Shown here: one piece after another, positions 12,456-21,813 of the stretch
Position numbering within the stretch: position 1 is the first letter of the stretch
Layout: every line of letters begins with the position of its first letter
Assembly: GCA_011316305.1 (NCBI GenBank)
Contig: SAUG01000030.1
Span: forward strand, 372,001-436,000
DNA length: 64,000 nucleotides
Source of the DNA: Rusavskia elegans
Taxonomy: Eukaryota > Ascomycota > Lecanoromycetes > Teloschistales > Teloschistaceae
Direction of reading: 5' to 3'
Made by a program: the position numbers and the translations under genes
The notes under the pieces: generated by a model
The model's database searches: none
What the model was told of the DNA's origin: nothing
Seen by the model: only the letters and a program-made list of their open reading frames with translations

Positions 12456-14168
12456 GTTGATTTGTGGTATACTAGAATGGAAGTTTGACAGATGATTTGT
12501 TAAATTCTTTATTGCAGAGAATGAGAAGCTTGCTGATGAAGAGAAGAGTGGGCACACGAAGAGTATATAAAGCCAAAAGGAAGACATGAGTATGAGTCAG
12601 CTGCAGGCGTATAGGAACAAGCTCAAGCTCAGCTACGAAGGAGGAAGCTTAGGTGCAGCTGCGTAGGAATGCGGAACGGCAGTGCAAGTCATTCGCAAAT
12701 GGACGCCTAATTGTAAAGTCACATTGACTAGGAATGGCGTTTCAAAGGAGATCCAGTGAACACCTATCTTCTTCGCAGAAACAACTGGTTGTTCAGAACA
12801 GTAGAGTTGACAGTTACAGCTCGAAATGTTGACGAGGCGTTGCCTATGACGTAATTGCACTATGCGATCAAGACAAGGGCAATAAATACTCTCGGGTGTT
12901 GCGGGATTACTTGTGTAGTTTTACAGGGTGCTTCTTCAACATTTATGTCGCAAAACCTGGTACTGAAATATTCATGTAGGGTCGGATGTCGCTTGTCCTC
13001 GGGTCATCTCCGGCAACCACCTCACAAGAACAATTCTGATACCCTAGGGGGATCGTTGGGGATCCTGGCATACGGCTCTGTGTTCAGATGATCAATTCGG
13101 GCGGAGGCCCAGCAACACACGCTGTAGCTGGATGGAAGCTGTTGTCGGAGATCCTGTGGCTATTTCCAGCGTGGCTTTGTGTCTGTTGTCAGCCTCCCAA
13201 GCTCGTCGTGTGGTCGCAGCTGTACCGTAATGGACAGGATTCAATGTTGCGTCCTCTAGAAAGACAAGACTGGTGGCTCCCATGCCTCGAGGATTCGAGG
13301 TCAATCGTGACCTCAATCGATTGTTGGGGACATTATCATGCCTTCGCGACCTTTTCGTTGACCTTACCCTGGCTGGCGTGAAATCGATCTTGCACTTGTT
13401 TTCAAGGACTATGCTTCCAGTTGTTTTGCCAGGGACCAGTAGCTTCTGAGGCGAGAAGTTGTCAACGCACAGGGAATCTTCAATCTTGTGGCATACGAAG
13501 CAGAATCTCTTCATGGCGCGCAGTATACGTGCCCCAATCCAGGGCCCGATGCCTTGCTCCCAGAGATCCACCCTCATGCAGAACGGTTGGCATGTTATGG
13601 AGGCGCTTCGCTTTTTCCAACCACGGCATCCTCGGCATTGCTTTTTTCCAAAGGAATCCTCTCATCGCGTAGTTCTCGATTAGAGTCACGGATGTCATCG
13701 ACTGGGTCGCAAAGGTGATGTTTAACCAGCATGGAAAATACCATCGAGGGATGGTCTATGCGTTCAATTATCGTCATATGCGATTCGATACGGAGCTGGA
13801 GGAATGGATGAAATGGCGGAATAATAATCTTGCTTGGATTCTTTAACATGATCGGGCATCTGTAACCAACTTACTCGTGTATACCTGTGAGGCGGCCTCT
13901 GCTACATTAGACCTGATGTTTAAGAGAGCTACCAGTTGCTTTTGAAGTCTTATGGAAAAGAATACTTAACTTGTACGGTGTAGTCCAGTGATTTCGATTA
14001 CACACCGAGAGGGTTGACATATCAATTGAATGCCAAGCCATGCATGACGTGGGGAAACTCAACGCCATCCCGTCGGCGCGTCAATCGAACTGTACCTCTG
14101 TACTCCGTGAACAATTTCCCTTGGCCAGTTATTGTTCTACCCGGACCATCGAAAGCGGCCCGGGCAGC
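12456..14168. other. Intergenic region with unresolved coding-like remnants
   Basis: 1.7 kb between the divergent chitinase and HIRIP3-like genes. The only protein-like text is on the minus strand between 13480 and 13849, listed separately. The rest shows mixed, short frames and no repeat or RNA gene that I can name. Confidence 0.4.
13480..13849 (-). other. Possible coding remnant, unresolved
   Basis: Two overlapping minus-strand frames carry sequence more polar and protein-like than their surroundings. One (13849-13595) contains HPSMVFSMLVKHHL and DDIRDSNRELRDERIPLEK. The other (13698-13480) contains FLWKKAMPRMPWLEKAKR. They could be parts of a degenerate gene read across a frame change, exons of a small unrecognised gene, or chance. 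I see no homologue, no convincing start and no clean intron linking them. Confidence 0.2.
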
Positions 14169-15253
14169 ATGTCATATCCAGCGGTATCTGATGCGGATAT
14201 AGAGAATGCTCTGCGCGATGCTGTCGAGAGGAGGTTCCAGAGCAATCCGGAGCATCTTACAGTTAAGAGAATACGTACCGACGTCGAACATCAATTGGGA
14301 CTCGGAGACGGGTTTTTCAAGGCCGATGTAACGTGGAACGCCCAGAGTAAAGAGATAATCCAGCTACAAGTGGTTCGCTGATTTGATGCTCCGCAACTCA
14401 TTTTCAGCCTAATCTCGCATAGGACGCGCAAGAAGCACAAAGCCAGCTTCCATCCTCACAACCAGCCAACCCAAGCCCGGCTAAACAACAGGGACAAGCA
14501 GAAACAAATGGCGAGACATTGAGCGGACGAAAGAGGCCATCAGCGGCCAGCGGAGGTCCCAAAAAACGACAGAAGAAGGGCGACCCAAGCAGAGACAAGC
14601 TCGGAGTTGAAGGTAGCAAGCCGTCCGCCAAGTCCAAGGGACACCTAGATCGCTCAGAGAGCAGCAGCCTGCTCTCTATTCCTGATGAAGAGAAGCGAAA
14701 GTCGAGCGCTGGTGCGGTTCCTGTGGGGAGGAGCGCTAACGGTGCTGAAGATCAAGGGTCTGAGAGCGAAATGTCGGTGCTTCTCGACGAAGACCCAAAA
14801 CCAAAGAAGAGAGCCCGTAAAGTCAGCTCAGAAAAGCCAAAGTCAAGAAAGGAGGCAAAAAAGGAGGGTCCAAAGCCGGTTAAGACGCAGCAGCAGACTC
14901 TGGACCCGGATAGCGAGGAGATTAAGCGTCTGCAGGGATGGCTCGTCAAATGTGGAATTCGGAAAATGTGGTTCAAGGAGCTCGCTCCGTACGACACACC
15001 AAGCGCTAAGATCCGACACCTGAAGGACATGCTCACGGAGGCGGGTATGGTCGGGCGATTCTCACAAGAGAAAGCGACCTCGATACGAGAAGCGCGAGAG
15101 CTCAGAGCCGATCTTGACGCTGTCCAAGCCGGGAACAAGCAATGGGGCAAAGCCGAGTCAGATGAAGGCACCGAAAACAGGCCGAGAAGAAGGCTTGCTA
15201 GAGGACTCCCAGAGCTGGACTTCCTTAGAGACGATGACAGCGATGACGAATAA
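14169..15253 (+). CDS. HIRIP3-like nuclear chromatin protein
   Basis: Probably a nuclear histone-related or transcription-linked protein. Exons 14169-14369 and 14423-15253 give about 343 residues. The N-terminal 65 residues (DADIENALRDAVERRF, GLGDGFFK) resemble a DEK C-terminal-type helical DNA-binding fold. The middle is long, charged and Lys/Ser/Glu-rich, with basic patches such as GPKKRQKKGD and KPKKRARK that can act as nuclear localisation signals. The conserved C-terminal block (EIKRLQGWLVKCGIRKMW...FKELAPYDTPSAKIRHLKDM...GRFSQEKA) matches the conserved region of HIRA-interacting protein 3 and its fungal relatives. An acidic end (DFLRDDDSDDE) could bind histones. The intron donor is GTGGTT; the frame junction Q|DAQEAQ supports it. 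Function is inferred from the family. Confidence 0.8.
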
Positions 15254-16233
15254 CGAACGAACCCGACGGTGTTCATATTCAGGGAATGTATCGGCTTGGT
15301 GGAAGCAAGGGAGATCGCTATGCGGTGCTCCTCGAATATCGTGACTGCGAGGAGGAAGGGAGAGCCGACTGAATGGTGTCCGGCTCAGAGTATGTAATTT
15401 CGACAGAGGTCATCGGACGGGTCATAGCGGCGGGTGTGCGCCTGGTGTATCGTTCATAGCATTGGGATTGGCGAGGCGCTCAGGTGTGGTCGACTGGACG
15501 AGTCATTATCTGTATGGTTTCATTTCCTGGATGATGTCAAAGTCCGAGTGCTGCTTTGCTGCTCATTCGTTGCGCAACGACCGAGAAGGCGGCGACGGAA
15601 GACATGAAGACGATCAAGTTGTAGAACTTCAAACCATCAGCACCATTGATGCAGGTGAGATCACATGTGCTGAACATACAGCATTTCTGGAGTATGAGCT
15701 CTCTTCTGCCTCGGTTCGCGCATCCACGAACAGTCGTCGAAGATTGGGTAAATTGGCCTGAAGTAAAATGGACTCAGCGACAGACTGTATTTTGGCACTG
15801 GCTTGTACATACCATACAGTGCTATTGTGTAGGTAGCCTTCTGAGTATAGTCTCCGATTCAAGCAAAGCAGAGTGGAGGATGATAGTGATCTTATGCCAG
15901 TGCCCATGTTCTCAACTCCGCAACTAGGCGAGTTTTCGACTCCCGCATCTTCCACTGAGCGGACATTCTTGACGCACCATTAATAAGAGTCACGACTTCT
16001 GATTCAACACCATAGACCATTTTAATCCCTCACGAAATCACCGGCATAAACTAGACTGCTAGACCTCTTCGACTAGCGCTCAGCGGACACCTACATACGT
16101 CTCTCAATCTGAAAGTCGACAATCAGAGCAGCCTAACGTTTGACTGCTACGACGACTCCAAACAAGTATCACAGGCTGAACTCGAGCACTAGGCGCGACC
16201 AAGGTCGCAGCCTCGGTGCCATATCTGGTGACC
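15254..16233. other. Intergenic, nothing recognised
   Basis: About 980 bp between two plus-strand genes. The last 200-250 bp are the probable promoter and leader of the AP-1 beta gene. Minus-strand frames near 15629-15955 are not supported by intron signals or any recognisable motif. No RNA gene or repeat was seen. Confidence 0.4.
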
Positions 16234-18751
16234 ATGGCTGTCAACAGGTTGAAAAGCGCTTTAGCGACTCCCAGGAAGGGTGAGACTTTTGAGCTCAGAG
16301 CAGGCCTGGTGTATGTACTGCTGCTGCAGCTCCACGATTCATGCTAATTACTGCTCACTCAGTTCTCAATATGCATACGAAAGGTGCGAATCCGTACAAT
16401 GACTGGACTCGACTCGGCTGACGGTATTCAAGGAAGGAAGCCATACAGAAAACGATTATGTCCATGACCTTGGGCAAGGATGTCTCAGCCCTTTTCCCAG
16501 ATGTCCTTAAAAACATAGCTACTGCCGACCTCGACCAAAAGAAGCTCGTCTACCTGTATCTCATGTGGGTCGCTGGGCTGCCCACCTCTTCTCGACCCGT
16601 TTGCTAAAGTACCGCTCAGGAATTACGCCAAATCTCATCCGGACCTCTGTATCCTTGCTGTGAATACCTTCGTACAAGATTCCGAAGATCCAAATCCTCT
16701 TGTCCGAGCACTGGCCATAAGAACCATGGGCTGCATCAGGGTGGACAAAATCGTCGATTATATGGAGGAACCCCTGAGAAAGACATTAAAGGATGAATCC
16801 CCCTATGTGCGAAAAACAGCGGCCATATGCGTTGCGAAGCTCTTCGATATCAATCCTGCGTTGTGCCTCGAGAACGGCTTCCTGGAGACCCTGCAAGAAC
16901 TGATCGGTGACCCCAATCCTATGGTCGTCGCCAATTCCGTCACGGCGCTGGCAGAAATCAATGAAGTTGCGCCAGAAACCAAAGCACTCCAGATATCCCC
17001 AAATACACTCAAGAAACTTCTGATGGCCCTTAACGAATGTACCGAATGGGGACGAGTGACGATTCTTACTACTTTAGCAGACCACAAAGCCTCCGATGTG
17101 AAAGAGGCCGAGCACATCTGCGAGAGAGTATCGCCACAATTCCAACACGTCAACCCTAGTGTAGTCCTTGCAGCTGTGAAAGTCGTTTTCCTGCACATGA
17201 AATATATCAATCAAGAAGCGGGGAGATCATATCTCAAGAAGATGGCGCCACCATTGGGTATGTACACCGTGAGGTTAAGTTGCATGGCCGCCCGTTTACA
17301 TTGATGTAGTGACATTGGTTGCATCGCCTCCCGAGGTGCAATATGTAGCTTTGCGGAACATCGACCTCTTACTCCAAAAACAACCCGATATACTGAGTAA
17401 GGAACTCCGAGTATTTTTCTGCAAGTACGACGATCCTTCTTATATCAAGTTTGAAAAATTGGAGATTATGGTTCGAATAGCAAATGACAAGAATGTCGAT
17501 CAACTACTGGCAGAGCTTAAGGAGTATGCTCTGGAAGTCGACATGGATATCGTGAAGCGAGCTGTCAAAGCCATAGGCCAGGTCGCGATTAAGATCGAAA
17601 GCGGTAGTGAGAAGTGCGTGAATACGCTGTTGGATCTTATCAATACCAAGGTCAATTATGTTGTCCAGGAGGCGATCGTGGTTATCAAAGACATCTTCCG
17701 AAAGTATCCCGGATATGAGGGCATAATACCTACCCTTTGCAAGTGCATTGATGAACTGGATGAGCCAAATGCAAGAGGTTCACTCATATGGATCGTTGGA
17801 GAATATGCGGAGAAGATCAGTAATGCTGGTGACATACTCGCTGGTTTCGTCGATGGTTTCATGGAGGAATTCACCCAGGTAAGCAAACAGGCTGCATGAG
17901 GTACCCAGGACTCCGCTGATTTGTTCAAGACCCAATTGCAGATTCTCACCGCCGTCGTCAAGTTCTTTCTGAAGAAGCCCGACCAACCACAAGCCCAGCA
18001 GCTCGTCCAGAAAATCTTCCAATCCGCCACCGCCGAGAATGATAACCCTGACGTTCGTGACCGCGCCTACGTCTATTGGAGACTCCTCAGCAGTAATCCC
18101 CAAGTCGCTCAAAACGTTATCCTCTCCCACAAACCCCCGATAACCTCCACAATCCAATCGCTCCCTCCCACACTCCTCGACCGCCTGCTCACGGAACTCT
18201 CAACACTTTCTTCCGTCTACCACAAACCACCAGAGGCCTTCATCGGACAAGGCCGCTATGGCGCGGATGCTGTGCAAAAAGCTGCAATAGAAGAACAACT
18301 ACAGAACGCCCGTGAAAACCCACTCGCAGCTGCTGCCGCCGCCGCTGCAGTATCAGGCACCCAGCCCCCTACTCAAAACAACGTTGAGAACCTGCTCGAC
18401 ATCGATTTCGATGGCGCGGCACCCGCTTCCAGTCAGAAATCACCAGCCGCTGGACTCTCCGGGCTAGAGGGACTCGCAGGAACGCCGCAACGGGTTGCCT
18501 CACCTGCGGCTGATACTGCGCTACCGTCGGCTTTGGGAGCAGGCAATAATCTAGATGATCTGATGGGGCTTTCTAACGGTGTGGGACAGGCGAATGGCAG
18601 TAACTATCATCAAGATATGATGAGTGGATTTGCAGATCTGAATATGGGGGCTGGGAACCAGCCGCCGCCGCCGACTCAGCAGTTGGCCACAGGACAGACG
18701 ACCAGTGGTGCAGGTAGAAAGACTAATGAGGATCTGCTGGGTTTATTTTGA
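16234..18751 (+). CDS. APL2: AP-1 clathrin adaptor, beta subunit
   Basis: Large subunit of the AP-1 adaptor that sorts cargo into clathrin vesicles at the trans-Golgi and endosomes. Six exons (16234-16310, 16363-16383, 16433-16564, 16620-17257, 17310-17878, 17930-18751) give about 752 residues. Exon 2 is only 21 nt. The ARM/HEAT trunk is very well conserved: [72 protein letters not shown] and IWIVGEYAE. From about residue 600 follows a low-complexity hinge with an Ala run and clathrin-box-like ENLLDIDF. The protein ends EDLLGLF, another possible clathrin or accessory motif. There is no large C-terminal ear, as is common in fungal AP-1 beta. The high similarity to animal beta-1 argues against AP-2 or AP-3. 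Confidence 0.95.
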
Positions 18752-19162
18752 TAGATGAGTTTATCGAGCGGTCATATAGCATGGTGGAGTTTTTGAGATG
18801 GCGGAGCTGCTAGCATAGCGATTTACACATGGTCTTCCGTGTCACTGGTTCGATTATCCCAACGGAATGTCTTCGACTAATAAAGGCTTCGCGATGTCCA
18901 GGCCAACATGTGTGGGGAGGGAAAAAGCTCCGATAAAGGGGCATCGAGCATCAACTCGACAACGTCAATCAAGTAAACAGGGACCATGATATTCGGACCC
19001 GATCGGCAGATTTAAAAATTCCAAAGCCATGGATCCCATAAGGCTCGGATGTCTGCCTCATGTTCAACGAGTGAAGAAATCCTGAGAGGTGCAATATCAA
19101 TCATCAAGCTGAGCAAACGAGCCAGGCCATAGGAAACTCGATAAATCCCGAGTTTATTCCTG
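18752..19162. other. Convergent 3' flanks of AP-1 beta and COG6
   Basis: A 411-bp gap between two convergent genes. It holds 3' UTR sequence only, as far as I can see. No hairpin terminator, repeat or RNA gene was recognised. Confidence 0.5.
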
Positions 19163-21365
19163 TCAACTAAGCAGAACCCTGATATCTCCACTCGTCCTTG
19201 GATAGAAGCTCCTAAGCGGAACCCTTTCATTCTCCTCATCCTGTTGCACCTTGACTCTGTCCCGACCCCCTCTGTTCTCCTCGTCATCATCCTCATCATC
19301 ACTACTGGGCTCCCCGCGCTCCTCTTTCGCCGCGACCATCTCATCCACAGCTGCAAGTCTTGTCTCCACAAACTCAAAGTCCCTGCAGAATCGATCCGCT
19401 GCTTCCGAGGTGACATCCCCAGCCAACTTAGTGTTCGTCAACTGCTTCAAATTATCCAAGGCGTCGATTAGCGCGGACGGCAGAAAGTCGTCTAGAGTCT
19501 GGCTCGCTTCCATGAGAGCGGCTGGCTGGAAAGGGGCGAGATGGGGAACTTGAAGTAAGTCTTCATCTGAAAGTGTCAGAGTGGTAAGTGCGGTGAGAAT
19601 TGAATGCAAGCCAGAGACATGGAGAAAGAAAGCGTGCTGGTAATTGATGAGATTGCTTGTTGATGAAGCGATGACGTGGTCGATCTGGTCGACGAGCCAT
19701 TGCGTGAAATCGAACGATTGTAACGCAGACCTGGCGGAATCGTAGCAGTTGAGTAGAAAGATGTCGGTTGCTGGTGTGTCAAGATCTTTTGCGAGGCTCT
19801 CGCAGGAATCGAGTACTGGCTTCAGCGTTTGCAAGAGTATGGGCTTAAAGTCGTCCTCTCGCGAATCGACCGGCGTCAGGGAGGATTCGTAGCTCTTCAT
19901 CAGCGCTTTTACTTGCGTCAGGGTCTCCTCAAGGACATCTAGTACGCTTAGGTCCCTGGGAGCCTGTGTGAATTCGGCTTGGACGGTGGCTGTGTGGTCG
20001 CTCTGCAATGCCTCAAATTGGAACATTGCGACATCTTCGAGTGCTGACAATGCTTCCATGACAGAGGAGTCAGGTCCAAGTAGCTTTGTCAATGTCACGC
20101 GGTAGAAGCTGATCAGATTTGCAATTTTGTAGATGGTGACAGAGTCGTCCTGGCCTTGAACAGCTTGCTCGATGCGTTGTCGAAGAGCCCTGGCTACGCC
20201 GGTCATATTGCGGTTGACAAGGTCATCTAACGCCTTTCGGCCGTCAAAGCTCTCACCGTCTATTGCAGACCAGGGCTCGCGTTGGCGGCCAGCCCGGATA
20301 CCCTTGGCCATCTCGTCCCCCTCCGAGATGAACAGACTCTCGAGGGACTCACGTTCCGAAACCGCTGTAGAGTGGGCCCATGCAAGTATGTCACCGGTGT
20401 AGCGAAGCGCGTCGTGAGCATGGAACTCGATAGGCTTCATGGTCGGATCATCGTTCGCCGAGGAGCCAGTAAGAGCATTATAGAAGCCGTCTGTCAGAAC
20501 ATGCATTCGAGCTTCCGAGAAATTATCAAGGCAATTCTCGAACAGCGTAGGTCGCTCGGCCAATGTACGCAACGACCTCCGGATGAAAGCGTTGATTTGG
20601 GGATTCTCCAGATCCAATGCCTTGAATTCCTTCTGTATCCATCTATGAAGCTTTTGGTACCCGCCGTTCAATTGCCTGGAACTTTGCTCCATGAGCTCCA
20701 ATCCGAGCCGTTGATTTTCGCTTCCCAGTAGGATTTGACAATCGGCATGTATCTGCTTGGTCCGGTCGAGGACGGCAAAGAAATTTGCATTTATGGCTTC
20801 AGTTGTGGATGTTAACACCACTAGATCCTCCTCTGGAAGAACGAAATGTTTGTTAAAGGCAACGAGAAGCTGTTTCTTTGTTTCCAAGTCCCCTTTCTCT
20901 CTCAGCAGAGCCGAAGCTTCGTCCAGGATTGGAGCGTTTTCTTGACGAGCAGCAGCGACCTGCCGCCGCATATCCTCGCAGCATGCATTCAGACTCGATA
21001 TGATAGAACCAACACGTTTTAATTGCTAACAATCTCAGCCTAAGCGGTCAAGTACATTCTTGCAGCCAACCAACCTCCGCGACCCGGCCGAATTCTTGAA
21101 CAATGCTGCTGTTGCACTCGATAACGTCTTTCTGCAAATCAAATCGGATCGATCGTCGAAGATCCGGTGTGTTTTGGACATTCTTCGAATCCAGCAAGTG
21201 TAAAGCATCCCTGATCTCTGAATCTGCATAGGAAACAGACAGGACTCCTGAAAGTTTGTTGGAGAGGGCAACGGAACGCTGACCTGCAACGCTTGCTGCC
21301 TTTCCATCATAATCTCCAGGGTCGTCCTGGGACGTGTAATCCATTGTCTTTGACCGCGTCGTCAT
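19163..21365 (-). CDS. COG6: Conserved oligomeric Golgi complex subunit 6
   Basis: COG is an eight-subunit tethering complex for retrograde vesicles at the Golgi, and Cog6 belongs to lobe B. Exons 21365-21075 and 21025-19163 give about 717 residues. The 49-nt intron uses a weak donor, GTTGGT, but the junction AE|QLKRVGSII restores the conserved N-terminal helix. The N-terminal part (ALSNKLSGVLSVSYADSEIRDAL) and the next segment (TKKQLLVAFNKHFVL) are typical of Cog6, followed by long helical repeats. An acidic, Ser-rich stretch (SSDDEDDDEENRGG) lies near the C-terminus and is specific to fungal relatives. The start at MTTRSKTMDY is one of two close ATGs. The gene is divergent from ATG9, with 448 bp between the start codons. 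Confidence 0.93.
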
Positions 21366-21813
21366 GGTATCAAACCCTTGACATATATCCGTGGAGCGGG
21401 AACGTTCGCCGTACGGAGGATGACATCGAAAGTTCAGAATACACGCTAACGCTCTCAGGGGTGCGCTCCCGGTAACCCAGGCGACCGTAGGCATGTCATC
21501 CTTGGTACGGTAGACTCTTGCTCATCTTCGGTAGTAAAGTTGAGCCACGGGGGCCGCTTAGATAATTTTGCGCTATTTCTGTATTTGACTCACCAGACCT
21601 GATCAACACTAGCAGTATCTTTACCTATACTTTCCATCATGTGGTCTTGAGAGTGGTCATCAAGGCCGACAATCTTGACTCTTCTTTTTAAGGACCGGCT
21701 CAATTCTAGCCCATGTGCAGGCGATGGTCTTGTGCCTACCCCTTGGGGATGGGCTGAACGGGTGAATTCAGGCAGCTTGGACTCGCACAAATCCTCCTAT
21801 TCTTATCACTGTG
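21366..21813. promoter_or_regulatory. Shared COG6-ATG9 upstream region
   Basis: 448 bp lie between the two divergent start codons and must hold both promoters and both leaders. I see no TATA box or repeat with confidence. Confidence 0.6.

Noticed and set aside
13092..13577. 161-codon minus-strand frame
   Set aside because: Mixed composition with no domain or conserved block, and it overlaps several alternative frames of similar length.
14752..15276. 174-codon antisense frame in the HIRIP3-like gene
   Set aside because: Ser/Leu-rich mirror of the Lys/Glu/Ser-rich sense frame.
15629..15955. 108-codon minus-strand frame upstream of AP-1 beta
   Set aside because: No motif, no flanking splice sites; probably chance in a 980-bp gap.
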